Notes: a model not told the origin generated them from the sequence alone. 64,000 bases of DNA from Rhynchonema sp. JSB1_4 (GCA_030248065.1 JASAMV010000125.1:34357-98356), one strand, 5' to 3'. Shown: positions 12,301 to 26,777, counted from the stretch's first letter. Program-made: numbers and translations.

Positions 12301-15300
12301 CTGCGTGATCGAACACTTCGAGCAGACCAGAGTGTGAAACATTAGCGGCCGGCACTGACTCGAGACGAACCAGCTCAGCATCCGATAGACCATCTGAAAC
12401 TTTTTACGGTTTGTTTATTTTGTCCAGCTTGACATAAAAGATTGACGAAAATCACACACTAACCAACAGTCACGTCACCGTTCACCGTCACTGAACCATT
12501 TGCTCGTCGACTTCGCAGTTTCTTCAACTGTTCTGCCTGTTTGTTGACTTTGTTGTGTAGCACCTGAAACATTAGGAGGGGCATGATTGGGCATTTTACT
12601 TGGTCGGTGCTAGATAATGTACAACTACAAAACAGCACTTTTGCATACGAAGTGAAACATCGCCCGGTCGATTAGCACACATTTGATCAATCTGGCTGGC
12701 AGATGTTTCGCTCAAGCAAAAAAATCTGCGCGCAATAAAACAGAAATCTTCACATTGATGATGTTTCACGTCCTAACCATATTCTCAGTGACGACGCGTT
12801 GCATTTCAGCGCTGACATTCAAGTCCTGGTCTTGGTCGAGCCCAGTAACATCTCCGTTGTTGATCGTTGAAGTGTGACCATTAGCTATTGACGCGGACGT
12901 GCCGTTGCTGTTGTCCGGGAAACTCTGCGATGGGAAAAAACTAATTTAGAATGTTTACCTTAACTCAATTTACAATTGGTCATTCTTGAAAAATTGTTCG
13001 CCTTCCTGGTTCAAGATGACGGAGCCTCACCCTATATTCCGTTTACCTCAGAGTCCGGGAATGCCAAATGGTAGAAGTCGGTCTTTTCCTGAGCTCCATT
13101 AGCCCCGTTTTTATTTGGTGAAAACATTTGTGATTTTTTTATCTTATTAAATCACTAATTCGTGTAAATTGGGAATGTTCATTGTGACTATCATTCGCTG
13201 ATGGCAAAGTTATCAGTGAAACATAGGGGCTTTGGTTGAATTATATTTCTGAAATTCATACGAGAAACAATTCTAGCTTATTAGGCAAGAACGCGAAGTA
13301 TGCGATCAAGATGCCTATGGATCTAAACCAAAAATGTTCTTAAACTGAAAAACTGCCAGAACACATTCTCCACGGTTCAGAGCCTACGCCAACCCAAATA
13401 AATATACAAATAAGCAAGCAACAGGCAGAGAAAACATCACAGTGAGCAAAATCGTGCTGCTGTGACCTGTCAGAAGGAATTTGTTGACACAAGCTTTATG
13501 ACGGCTGAATTATCGGGTGCCGCTCAGAGTTTCCCACGCACAAAACGAAAAAGTAGCCAATAATTACACTTTCTGACCTGTGGGTCTGATTATACGCTAA
13601 TCAGTGTTTGTGGTGACAACATATGAGCGGTGAGCGTCTTTTATTGACAGATAAACTGTTCAGTACAAATACAAAGTGTGGGCTTGGCCCGAGATTTACC
13701 CACGGAGCCTGGCACGGCAGACAGTAATCAGGATTATTATGCGAAAATAAATTTATTCAAGCGCAATTAATTTTCGTGCATTTGAAAATATATACACTAA
13801 AATTTACGACTTTGACGAGGATCGTTAAATCCAACCTCACTCATGAATTTGAACATTCTAAATTAATTCCAGGAGCGCAGGTAAAGTTATCACATGTGTT
13901 TGTTGGAACATTGCACAAAATGTTATTTCAGAAATTTTCCCCACGCTATCAGATTTATATAAAAAATAAGTTTGATCGCCTCTTTTGTAAAAAGTCGAAA
14001 TTGCGAAGAAAAGTACAACCATACTTAACTGACTCACTGTACTCTTGTGGAAAGTTGTTCTCAACTAACTGAGATGGCCAGTGTGCTCTACTGAACATTC
14101 TAACGCTCGTATGGCTGCGTACAAAAGAGTAAGAAAGGAAACGAGATAACAAAGCATGGGTAAGGAAATTTATGCCTGTATTCTAATGGATTCCAACGTT
14201 GGAAATTGTCTGAACTTAGTGTATTTCCAAGAAAGGAGATAATTTCCACCACAAGGAAATTACTCAGCTATGAGCTATTCTATATATGAAAGATAATCCC
14301 TTCAGGATACAGCTTAGAATGGGATAGAATCCGAAAGGCAAACAAGTTATCAGCTTTAGTTTGCGTTCTACAACAACAGAATTTGCTATACGTTTGGTTG
14401 TCAAAGCTACAGGGAAGTCTCCCATTTTAAACCCAGGTATTGAACATATATAATTTTTATTCAGACTCAAAAGGACCCAAGCACCATGAAAAAACTTAAA
14501 AAAGTTCACATTTCGCTGTGCTTGGTCAAAATCAATATCGAACTGTGCAAAAAACAGTCTTCGACCATAAAATGGCACAATTTTACAAAATCGTAAAAAG
14601 GTTCCGAACACAGCAGCATGCAAGAAATAAAAACATCAATGGTCGTGTGCGAGTGTGTTTCGTGGGGATAAAAACATTTCGAAATTCATGTTTTCAGACT
14701 CATGGGTAATACAACACGTTACATCTATATTTACGCAAAACTGAGGTAGTCAGAATAACGCAGAGCCTCCAGGTGCATAATAGGCAGGTTGCCCTGGGCA
14801 TGCGCAAACCGCAACGCAACGTATACCCACACCAGAATTTTTCTGACGTGGCTGGCTGGACATGCGGGGAGACCTGTGTACTCTCAGAATACACAGATTT
14901 TGCACATACTGCTTCATAATAGAATGAGTAACCACACGCCAGGTATTCACTAGGTATGAGGCTCGTTACCTCGCAGCGAATTACCCGACCCACGTTTACG
15001 TTTTTGCAAAACCCAAAACCAAAACCTCAGATTGCGAATTAGAAATAACGTGGCCAACATGTGTCTTTAGACCTTTGGACCAGGTTTTGCAAGGCCATTT
15101 AGGACCTAACTTATGAAATGAGGCAATAAAATGCATGAAAAAACCATTTTCTGTCAGGCAACACACAACACTGAGGTTCAGACGTTTTGCAGGTTTTAGG
15201 ACCAAAAAACACGGAGGCTTGTGGACGATGTGCCTATGCTGCGAAAGCATGCGCACTGTGTTGTGTTTCAACAGATTGTGGGCAAAACCAACAGGCATCT

Positions 15301-18300
15301 ACAATGCATAGCTTGTTTCACATGTGGACCTAGCACATAAAAAATTTGACATGAAAACAGAGTGCTGTTTGAAACAAGAGCGCCCACGCTGCACGGTTGG
15401 CTGCTCAAGTACGAAGCCATGATTGAAGCAACACAGGCGCTCGTTTCACTAAAAATATCGCCAAAGTGCACATTTTTGTGAGGGGAACGCACATCTCACT
15501 GCAACCCTTGAAGCATGCGGGTTGAAAGTTTCTCAGGTCCCTATGTATGTTTCGAAGAAACCGAGCTGTAGACCCAACTAGTGCGCTACTTTTCAAACAT
15601 CAAGAGACAGTATTTCAGTCAGGTCTCACGCAGGACAATGTGGAGCATAACACAAACCTACCATCGTTATGTTTCAATTTCCTACCATCATGAGTATAAT
15701 AATTTCGCGAGCGTCACTTACCCTTTCAGTGTCAGGCGACACAGTTGAGCTTCTAGCACTCTTCTCATATTGCTCGAGTCGACTCCTCAGATCAGCTATG
15801 GTGTTGTCACGTTCATCAAGCTGGTTCGATAGCTCACTGGAAAATGAATAGTGGTCACTAATTTTATGGTTATGATCGATTTGTCATGGACGAGTTTTGT
15901 ACCAGGCCCCATCGGTGCGAAATCCGAACACACCCAATGACCCACTCACGTTATCATCGCCTTCTGTGCCCTGCACTGTCTTTGTCTGCACAGTTCCTCC
16001 TCCAGGGCATCAGCCCCGTCCATGAATGCTTCGTCAGTGAATGAGGAGCTCACATATTGCGGACGTGATATGTCGAACCTGAAAATCACGGGCGTTTTGT
16101 TGTTTTTAAACATTTTTGTCAAATAAAGTTTAACATGCTGCTATTGTCAACCTTGTGGCGAGCATCGCCCTGAGCTCGGCTGATTCCTCCCTTCGTCTCT
16201 CGTTGTCGGCTTGTAACGCATCGAACATGCGTTGCACCTCAACGCCGCGGTTGCTGCTGAAGGACAAACAAGGTTACGGTGAAATCGATAGAAAAGAAAC
16301 AATTTGAAGTCCTTAAAATTCAAACTGCCCGAACCTGCTGTTAATTCTCCTCAGCTCCTGCCTAATCCTGACCAGTTCCACATTCAATTCCTGTTGTATG
16401 AGTGTCGCATGTGCGGTCATTGTGGGCATGGACAGATATTGACGGTCAAGGGCGGACAACGCTGATTTGCGACGGTGCTTCTCCAACTCGAATTCAAGTG
16501 TGCTCTGGAAGATTGAGTTTGGTAATTATTGTGGTCTGTCAGACCAGGCCTGATGCAAATAATTATTCGCTTCATGGGCACGTTTCCATGAAATCGTGAA
16601 AGGCTTTTGCCAGATAGCGAATAAACAACTTTTGCACTTGTGTGAGCTGTTGATATCCGTACTAATCGTTTAAAATAAGCTGAATGCAAAACAATCACGC
16701 GACAAAAGCAATACCATCTTGATCAGATGACAGAAAACGAAAAATACTTGAAAATAAAACATAAATAAATAAACATAAAATTAAAAATACTTCAAAATCA
16801 TATGTTTTTTATGTTATGTTTATGTTTTTTTGGTTTTTTATGTTTATGTTTGTCATTAATGGGTATGATGTTTCACAGCCACCTTTTCATCCTGTACGGC
16901 TTGCACCAGTTTCTGCAGTCTCACCACCAACGCCAGTGTCTGCCTGTCCATGGATGTCAAATTGACCGATCCCATCATTGATGACAACATCATGCTCGAT
17001 GCTGACATCACGTCCGTCGAACGCAACGTTGACGCTCCTGTGTGGGTGGCATGGGGAGAATGGTTACTACTGATGAGCGTCTGGTGCGCCGTATGACCCT
17101 GTCTGAGAGCGCTGGTTGAAACGGACAAAACGATTTTAATAGTGCTATATGCTTTGTTTACCAGTTGAAATGAATCGACAACCTCTCTTTAACAACAGCT
17201 GTTTCCGAACAATGAAACGTCACATCAGACGATCGAAAGTTTCTTTTCCAGAACTACACTTTTCTCGCATACTATGTGCGATACTGAACGAACTACTGTT
17301 GCACCAAAGTACATACGTAAAGCCCTGATCCTGATCGCCAGATGGACTACCCCTCATAAAAGTTCAATGCTCGACACACATATCCGTCGGTCAACGAAAT
17401 CCATACCGCCAGACTTCAAAACAGCAAAACTAGCTGCCAACGCACCACTATCGCTGCTGGCAGTGGTCCCCATTGCGTCGTGTGTGGTGTGCAGGGCATC
17501 GTCAGTCGTCAGCACACCACCAGCGGCCAGCAGCAGTTGTTGATGCGATAGTTCGTGTTGTTGACGTTCTGTGGGTAGCGAAAGGGTATTTGTCTCTGAG
17601 TGGACTGGCTGATTATTCGTTTCTGGGTATCGCACACTCAATGTCATTTGGTGTTTGATGCCTCACCAATGGGCATGATAACAAAGGTATTGATCGGCCG
17701 CCCCCAACATTTCGCATCTGCAGATGCTTTTGTTGGGCAACAACTGCACCCACGCTGGTCTCGAGCAACAGCACCTCAAGTCTATCGCAAAATACGATCC
17801 AAATTGACACACTCCCCAACCATTCTGATGCAGTGTCTGGATCTGCTCTCGTGGATACAAAACGTTGAAATGATCAGTTTGGAAAACGAGAATGATCAAC
17901 ATGCGAACCTTCTTGCAATTGATTCTGCAGCGAGTCGACTTCCTGCTGCAGATCACCCACTTGTTCGCATAATGTTTCATTCTCTTCCAGCACAATTTGC
18001 AGTTGGTCGTTGGACTCGGTTATTTCCTGAATTAGCATGGTCTTGATCACGATCTAGGATTTCGACATTTTGAAATCGGTTATTGTGCAATTATTTGATT
18101 TAATTCAAATTTTCATTTTCACCTCCGTCAGTTTTTGATTCACCATTCTCAGCTCCAACAGCTCGTCTTGCACTTCAGTCAGTGATGTTTCATTGTGCTG
18201 CTTGATGTGTTCCATCTCGACCACCAAGTCCTCTTGATGTCGTTTTTCATCAATCTATGTAATTTTTTGAAATCTCTAAAGTGACACTCAAAGAAAAAAT

Positions 18301-21300
18301 TATTATTCTATATTCATGACCAACCAATTGTGCTTCTAGTCTGCACACCGCTGCCGCTGTTTCCTCCTGAGCGGTGCGCAACTTGCGCATTGCGTTCTCT
18401 TTCTCGGTGTTGGCAGAGCGCTGGAACAACAAGACAGTTTGTTTGAGTCAGTACGTTGGATACTGTGACTGCTTTTCAGGTTCTCAAAAAGAGGATTAAG
18501 TGCACGCCTCACCGCGACGTCCAACTGTTGTTTGAGAGAAATGATCTTCTGTTCGAGACCCACATTCAGATTTTTCAGATTTCCAACATCACGGGCGTAC
18601 GCCTGAAATTATGATCAGTGTTTTATGCATGTCAGGAGAACAAAGAAGTGGTTGAATAATTCGACATACAATGGCACCTGGTCTTGATTCTCGAATTCAA
18701 AATTGAAACGTCACTTACCTTTCGTTCCTTCAAACGTCGTCTGGCGAGCCATTTCCTGACCTGACATTGCACAATGACCACTTTGCGTCTGTATGCCACA
18801 TAATGGCGTCGAGCCAGATGTGCACGACACACACATTGTAGACGCAGCACGAAACGCTCGAAACGCAGCTGGAAAATAAGTTGTGGTTATTTCAAATTCG
18901 TATTTTTTGTAAATTTCTATCGCCCTGTTCGGATTGTTTTCAACATACATAAAACATTAACATACCCATGCTGGTGTCTTCAGATTGTCGATGTTCAAAA
19001 ATTTACAAGCAGGTGTGTACCAGCACCTTTATAGATGCCACAATGCAGAGGGCGCCAGGCGCACGCTAAAACAACCAAAGTCAACACTATGATCCACAAG
19101 CGCAAACCTTTCTGTAGTTCTGCCTGGCAATATTAGCTCTGATCAAAGCTTGCAGCTGGATGGTGGTATTGCGTAGTCGATTGTATTGCACACTAGCCAG
19201 CCAACCGCGAACACGGGACTGAAAATGATGTGAAACATCACGTAACAGGCAGAGCACTGGAGTAAGACTCTGTGCAGTTGCGTAGCTGGGTTGACCGTTT
19301 AGCCCTTGTATTTTCATTTTTGGTCGGCACAGCAAGCTTAATCAGTTCAAATGGACCATAAGCCACCGCCGTCGAAAACAAACTGGCTTATGCTCGCCAA
19401 ATAATGAAATCATGGAAACGGTGACAAGTTGGGCCAGACAGAGAAGCGCTGAGCCCTCTGCTGATACCGAAACTCGTGTTGGTTTAGCAGGATACCCTAA
19501 AACGAGCGCACAAGTAACCACATGTACCTGCATGCAGACGGCAGCCCTGTGCATCTGCAAATAATGCAGCCTCCTCCATGCGAGGAACGCACGTCCTGCT
19601 GCTTGCATCGTCAGCAAGGCTTGACGGATACGGCGGTATTGGCAACGCGCACGGTAACCCCGGTAGATGCGTTGCGCGGTGATTGCTGCGTGCGTCAGGG
19701 TCTCCTGCACAAAACCACGCATTTACATGCTGCTTAATTGTTCGTTTTTTAGTGTTTTTTAGTCATATGAATAAGATTCACGAATACAACTATTGGCTGT
19801 CGGTTTGTGTTATTGCTCATTTATCTGTTCTGCGCGAAACATTTTTAGACATGACATGAGTGTCGTGAAACTTACAACCCGGATGAAGGATTTTCTAATA
19901 AAAAAACCAAAAAAACAGTGCCCAAATCGCAGCGTTGGTCGAGACTACCTGTCTGACTCGTTCCAGTAGCGCCACTTGCCCGGTACGAAAGAACACCTTT
20001 GTCTTGCCCAACGCAAATTGTTGTGGTTCCTGAAGTAACAAAGTTAAAAAACATAATATTCCCGAGAATCACGAATAAAAACATACATTACGTGTGAAAA
20101 ACGAATGAAAAACTAAACTGACCGCAATAAATTTGTCACATGTCAATTTGGTGAACTTCACCGGATCCTTTCGCCACAGTGGTCCGGGAACGAACATTCG
20201 GTAACGACGGGCGAATTCATCGTACGGCCATCTATGGACAACAACAGTATTTATTGCGTTAACATCATAATGCGACAATACATATATATAGTAATGCAGA
20301 CGTAATCAAGAGACATTCCGTGTCATTGGTAAATACACAAGCTGGCGATTATGCGAGGCTGGGATGAATGCATGTTGTACCAGGGCATGATAACAAAAGT
20401 ATGCATGTTATGCAAAAATGCATATTAAAAATTGAGTAATTGGGGGCCAAACTGCAAGTGGCTTTTCAAACAGGACGTTTATTTAAAAAAACGTAAGTTA
20501 TACTGCAAGGCGGGCTTTTTGGCTACGCGTTTGATCTGCTTTCGCAGACGGACGGTGCAGCAAGAGCTTGTCAGTGCGAATTCAAAACAAAATATCTTAC
20601 AAAATGGCGGCACTCTGCCGCAAACAACGCAATCATGAAACATCACCCATACCTTGACGGATATCCTGCAGCCGAGATCCTAACAGTTTCCAGCACACCA
20701 CAAGCCCGCAATTGTTCAATGGATCTTTTCGGTTCGAACAGGAAAGCAGCTTTGTCGTCGTTTGGCTTGATGCACCGAATGTAATGGGGACGGGTGCTGT
20801 CCAGAACGGACATGAGGGAATGGAGGGAGTCACGGAACTGAAACATTCGGATGGCTAGTAGCAAGGCATTGAACTTGGGTCATCACGGCATTCGTTCCCT
20901 GACGAGCGCCTGGTGCACCGTGATCGCACCGCACGGCACACACGCACCAATACGGCAGATAAAAATGTTACTGAAACTGAACCACATTTCACGTGGCTAG
21001 TGAATCTACGCATTCAGTCAACGCCTTTTATCTTTCACCCAAACTGATTACAAACAAGAAATAATCAGCGTCAAAATTAGGTATACCTACTGTACATTGC
21101 TACATTCTATACAATACTCCACATTGTTACCTGTCGTGCCACAGTCGGTTTCGCCTTCAATGTTCCAATACTACTACCAGTCATACGAGACTTTTTGGTG
21201 GTCGGTCCTTCATCAGTGAGTTCGTCGGCGAACAGATCACTCAAGAAATTGAACTAAAATGGAAGAGGGGGTTCGCATGGGGTCACGTGGCAATCGTGAT

Positions 21301-24300
21301 GCACCGCCTTGCATGGACACTCAGTTTTCATGACCAGAATAGTCTTCAATAGTAACCCAGCTGACCTTTGACTCCCTGAGCGTGTCTAGTAATTGTTCGG
21401 ATACTGTATCGTTGTTCTTTTCCACAAACCCGTCCACCGTGTATTTGACATCCGCCGCAAAATGGCGCACAATGAAGGCGGACTCCTTGAAATATCAGCG
21501 AAACGGTTTTTCTGACGTGTTGCATTGTAATCGGGGACAAATTCGAAGCAAACCTGTATTTTAGGCAGCGCAAAGTTTTCGTGATGTTTCAGACAGGGTG
21601 CATTTCGTAGTTGTTCAAGCCAGGTGTCGTCGGTACCACGACCAACCTGTGATTACAGTTTCGGTTAAACTTTTAAACCAGATAAAAGTGAACTACATTC
21701 TCAAGATAATAAAAATTATTAAAATTATTTATTCTAAATATAATAAAACATCATCAAACTCCAAAATGTTCTGGGTGACAAATATGCACCGACTTTGCAT
21801 TGTTCGTCCAAGAAGTCGATAATGCCCGGTCGTGCCTCAATCGCATCGATACAAGCTTGATTGTCAACAAATGTCACTGGCACCCAATCCAGGCCCTCAC
21901 GTGCGTATTCACTTTGTTCGAGTTTGAATACGTGCTGCAATTAAGGTGATCAGGTAGCATGCAAGACGCAGTTTAATTTTGGTTGACTTTCAGAACATGG
22001 AAAAGATATTGCTTCAAAAGGTGCTTTCGTAATTTAGACAAACGCGATGAAACAATTCGCAGGGAAGCCCAATGCACTTTTATTTGATCAAACCCTCATG
22101 TTACGAACCTTGTTGAACTGTTGCTGCAGTTTCTCATTGGCATAATTGATGCAGAACTGTTCGAAGCTGTTCACTTGGAAGAATTCAAATCTGAAAACAA
22201 AATTATACGCATGTTTGGCCAAACCGCTAAATTATGTGTCGTACCCGTAAATGTCGAGCACACCAATAAAGCGCTTAGCTGCCAGTTCTTGGTCATTGTA
22301 GTCGGTTTGTTTTCCTGAAAAAGTGAAAATACAAATTTTGTGAAACATCAGCGAAAGTAAAGGTCGGTATTAATGATCGAGCAGACCTTGTCTCAGCCAC
22401 AGGACTTTTTTGAGAGTCAAGTCAGCGATAGGGATTTTGATGCCACAAAATTCGATGAGCGTAAAGGTTTGGCAACAACTTTATGCAGATTGCAAGCTTA
22501 CAAACTAGAGACACCGATGACCTTGAAAGCAGCTTCATCCAAAAAAACGTCACGTGACCAAAGTAGATCTGATGCGATGACCAAGTGCGACACTGACACT
22601 GGTTATAGTCAATGAAACCTCACCAAAATCACTAATGACTAACGTTGTTTCGAGTGCGTTGTGTGCAATTCGAGTGCTGCATTGATTTGATCAACAATCC
22701 AAGTGAACACAAGTGAATACACACGTTTGGACAATGCGTCACGGTGGGATAGTGCCTGAATCAGGTAGGGAAAGCATTGCTGCATCACGAAGTTTCAGGC
22801 CTTGTGCTGCATCACATCGTGCTGCACTTTGATTTGCTCCGGACGAACACAGAGGGACTCCGAAGATGCACTTATGCTTGTGCTAGCTCTTCTAAAGCAG
22901 ACCTGGTGCTCTTGGGATGTGAAACACGCAAATATAATAGCAAAAACCAACCATTTTGACTGGAGGAGAGCACAATCACATGAAACAACACATGGAAACC
23001 CAAATAAAAACCTCTACTCATGTCACCTGAGCATTGGTGAGCGGTTTCCTGACAATCTCGCCGGCGGCCGTTATCTGTTTTTCGCATAGCCAGTGTGCCA
23101 GTGCTGTACGGTCACAATGCCAGTATGACGTGCACAGCATTTGTAATGTTTCACGCGAGGATTTCTGGAAATGCAAGGAATGATTGTTTGATTACGGGTG
23201 GAATGACAATCTGACCAATCAATGAGGTGTACAATACCAACAAGGTACATACATAGGTACATAACAAGGTACAGTTCCGGGTGCAATTCTAGGCTGAAAG
23301 TTGAAGTCGCGTGCGCGCGCTGCACGCGGCGTGCACGCGCGTGCACGCGACTTCCTAGTGCTAAACTAGGGAGCGCACGCCAGCGCACGCGCAAAACTTC
23401 GCGGCACGCGCGTGCACGCGCGCGCACGCGAAGTCACTCCCACTCTCGCCCACACTCCCCCCCCCCCCCACGCGCGCGCACGCGACCCAACTCCCCCACA
23501 ACACCCGACGAACATGTCTGAAATGTGATCGATTTTCGTTTTATTTATGGAACTGTCGGATACGATGCAAACGTATGTATATGCATGTCGCACAAAACAA
23601 AGATGTGGACAGGAAGATATGATATCAAACGTAACCAAACGCAAAACGAACAAGCAAGATGGGAATGTAACTTACGTTGATCATAGCAGGGTCTGACAAT
23701 CTGCCATCAAAGTCCACGTTTCCCAACGTTAGCACACCAGCCAACACGCGGAATACATCTTGCTGAAGAAAACACATTTTTGTGATTTTTTGTTGAAATT
23801 TCGCAAAAAAGACATTCCCGAACCTGCACATCGCTTTTCACGCCCAGCCTGCTGAGCGCCTCTGATGTTTGCACGAATTCTGATTGGTCGTCAACACCTT
23901 TATTGGAAAGGTAACGTTTCACACATAAGTTTTTTATTTTGTTTTAAAACTCCATGATTGATAAAGCTCCCAAACAAACCTGGTATGGTCCAATCCATGC
24001 CTCCCTGTTTCGTGTAATGATACATCAACGGATCACCGAGTTTCAATGCACTGAGAACAGGTGATGTTTCACGAGCGGCACACATTTGATAGAACACATG
24101 GTAGTTACGCTCGAATTTGGCCTGAATTTCATATGTGTTGCGTTATCGTGTGCGACACCGCTCCCACCGGTGGCGAATGACAAGCAGAATCATGTGCCCA
24201 AAACCAGAGGAAATGTTTCAAGATGAGTGTATCCTTGCGTAATAATCAATGGACAAATAAATAGTGAACTGCCCGATACCGTTAAAAATCCTCAAACGGG

Positions 24301-26777
24301 GAATTATGCCAAGGTCTAATAGTGTTATTTTGCCATCTTACCCATATGTACATACAGTAGTATGTATGTTACCACTTTATGAAACATCAGCAGACATGTG
24401 CGTACCTGAAAGACAACCCTTGATTTCTCCAACAAATACGTGCGAATCTGTGCACCAGCAATGCTGTGACGTGAGGTAAAGTTGATTTGAATGAATTTGC
24501 CGAACCGCGACGAATTATCGTTTCTGACCGTGCGCGCGTTGCCAATTGCCTGCGTGTGCGTGAAACATCACATCAAACATGGAATGTCGAACTTAAATTG
24601 TGTTTTTTAATTGTGTGACCAATCGTGCCACACTAATTGTGAATTGTGCAGCGCTTTTTTGCAAACTGACTGTTTTCGACCTGTGTTTCACAGAGACGGA
24701 CGGTGCACCAGGTCATTGTCTAGGAATGCACCAGATGTCGATAATCCCAAAAAGCGAGCCGATTTCACGTATACGTTATGCTGAGCGCAGGTGCACCACT
24801 GGGCGGAATTTTCGAAACGGTAACGTCAGTTGGGTGTAAAGTCGGTGTAAGCTCGGTGGAAACATGAAACATTGCCGGCTATTAACGTGGAATTTTTTAA
24901 AATAAAGAATGCTAGCTTCGAAAATGCCACCCTATGAGTGTCCCAACGCCCAGACCGCACCTCCATAATAGGATTGGACGCGAGCACTCTTGACTCGATG
25001 CTGTCAGCGGTGTGACCAGTGTAGCTCCCGACGTGAGCAAAGTAGCGCATTGCGAATTTGGCTGACACCTGCATTAGGGTTTGTCACACAGTGGGTTTGG
25101 GCCTTGTGGGCTCCAATTGTGCAGATCTGAGCTCAGTCCAGCACCAGGCTAGACTGGGTGGGCCCGGCCACCATGCCGGGGGTAACACCACACTCCGATG
25201 ATTTTACGCAGACGTTTCACCCAATGCACTAGGGTTTGTAGTTAGATAAGTGCGGTTTGCGCGGTTAGGTATATTCTGCGGTTGGACCTGCAGTCTGACC
25301 AATGTATTACTCCTTCAAACGTTTAGGTCAACGCATGTCGTTTTACCAAGCCCTGGTACTCTTTATGACTTTGTATCATTCCGTAAACTTGAGACAAGAT
25401 TAATGCAACAAAGGGAAAAGAGTTTTAGGTATACGCACCGTTTTGCCAGCGCCCGATTCGCCGGTGACAATAATGGACTGCGGTCTATTGTGTTCCCTCA
25501 TATCGTGATGTGCAGCCTCGGCCACACCGAATATATGGGGATCGACGTCACGCACTTGACTGCCCGCGCCTCGGTAAACCTGGCAGGATACGATTGGGGA
25601 AAATGAACCATATTCACAATATTCAAACTGAAATGAAAATGGTAACAGCAGTGAGCTTCTTTGTCCTGTTTTCGCAGACGGGCGGGCGCATCAGAACATC
25701 GCCAACGCAAATGCACCAGAAGCATCAAAACCAAATGCAGTACATCGCACAATACTGTAAACTGTAAATGACTGCAGGCAGCGTTGCGTGTTCCGTATAT
25801 CTCGAAAAGGCCCGCACCGGCGTCCAGGGCGTATGGGAATGCGTGCCATGCCGAAGGACTCAAGCTGCCAGGCAGTCATTTTTTGAAAGTTTTGCGAGTT
25901 TTTCAACGCAGCACACGTGGACGCAAGAACAAACAGTGGACGAACTTGTATCATTTCATCAGCATACAAATGTGCCAAGTCCTTGTATGGATTGATGGCC
26001 ACAAGCACAATGCCACAATACGTGTAGATCGCTCGCTGCTGGTGGAAACGCACCCACAAGTTGAACAGAACTGAAATTTTCAGCCAGACTTTGCAAACTA
26101 GAGCAATCCGTATGAAACATCAGCCCGCAACCAACCAGCGGGTTCATGAAGATAACTGAGTTCGGTCAAATCGTTTTTTCCAATCAATAAATCCGGATTT
26201 CTCAATGGCGGCAGATCATCGAGTGAGCGGATATGGAGATTCACTGGTGTTTCAGAGGACTAGAATTGAAGGGATTTGGGGGTTTCATTTTTTACTGATC
26301 GAGAAGGCGAACCAGCAAATAGCAACTCTGAGGTGGAAACAAACAGTGTTAAGTGCCATGGGCATAACAACAAGAGTGCTTGGCATTAAGATTTCTCTTC
26401 TGACAGTCATGTGGCTTTTCCCACTGAAATAAAACAGCAGCAAATAATTGTGACCAACCATTTCTTGTCCCGTGTCACATGGCTGTGCCTTGACCGTACA
26501 TCCCAATGATGTGATTGCTTGACACAGCTCGGCACACACCCACACTTTGTTCTTGTCCGGCAGCCATACGCGTGTACCCTGATGTACAAAGGTGACAGGT
26601 TTGGATGATCCATGATTGGAAGGACAAAGGGTCTACCAGCAATCGAAAATTTTAGACTCGCGTGATCATTTACTGACTGAAGCAGACTGGACTACACCCA
26701 CTGACCGCTTTATAATTCTCCCAAATCGCCACATTTGTGCTGTTGTTATTATTATCATTTGAATCACAGGCCGTCAT
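9388..26777 (-). CDS. class V myosin heavy chain, about 48 exons, complete
   Basis: This is the actin motor for organelle and vesicle transport, about 1.94k residues, near the usual 1.85k. Exons, 5' to 3': 26777-26706, 26578-26459, 26259-26136, 26070-25946, 25579-25439, 25068-24961, 24549-24406, 24121-23980, 23897-23824, 23762-23676, 23164-23027, 22755-22644, 22314-22245, 22190-22109, 21934-21794, 21646-21554, 21485-21366, 21253-21131, 20837-20653, 20231-20123, 20029-19949, 19704-19528, 19218-19108, 18868-18719, 18602-18513, 18420-18325, 18254-18123, 18053-17909, 17568 to ~17376, 17111-16883, 16504-16335, 16256-16152, 16078-15950, 15836-15722, 13088-13047, 12924-12778, 12563-12464, 12393-12277, 12215-12064, 11914-11822, 11734-11651, 11592-11569, 11485-11282, 10684-10527, 10326-10158, 10034-9936, 9784-9659, 9453-9388. 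Visible motifs are the P-loop GESGAGKT, switch [11 protein letters not shown], switch II DIYGFE, six IQ motifs (19704-18719), a coiled coil (18602-15722) and a C-terminal dilute/globular tail. Only the 17376/17111 junction is unsure. Confidence 0.93.
13089..15721 (-). other. largest myosin V intron, no recognised content
   Basis: This 2.6 kb stretch separates the last coiled-coil exon from the 42-nt exon at 13047-13088. It contains only short open frames on both strands and no similarity that I recognise. A structured or unfamiliar repeat cannot be excluded by eye. Confidence 0.6.
16755..16858. repeat. AT-rich low-complexity block in a myosin intron
   Basis: The block reads as alternating words of ATAAATAAACATAAA and TTTATGTTTATGTTT, the second being roughly the reverse complement of the first, so it can form an imperfect AT-rich hairpin. 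It lies just 3' of the exon ending at 16883. Confidence 0.6.
23300..23500. repeat. alternating CG/CA-rich block with poly-C in a myosin intron
   Basis: Within the 23165-23675 intron, two inverted pairs of GAAGTCGCGTG / CACGCGACTTC-type arms flank long alternating purine-pyrimidine runs (GCGCGCGC, GTGCACGCGCG), followed by a 14-base C run near 23459. Such alternating dinucleotide DNA is the classic substrate for the Z conformation. No coding content. Confidence 0.75.

Noticed and set aside
17663..17819. Open minus-strand stretch between myosin coiled-coil exons
   Set aside because: The exons ending at 17909 and starting at 17568 join in phase without it, and its splice phase does not fit.
25691..25900. 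Open minus-strand segment beside the P-loop exon that vaguely resembles the DPHIF helix
   Set aside because: The true exon 25439-25579 contains [16 protein letters not shown] and the P-loop with matching phase, so this segment is intronic.
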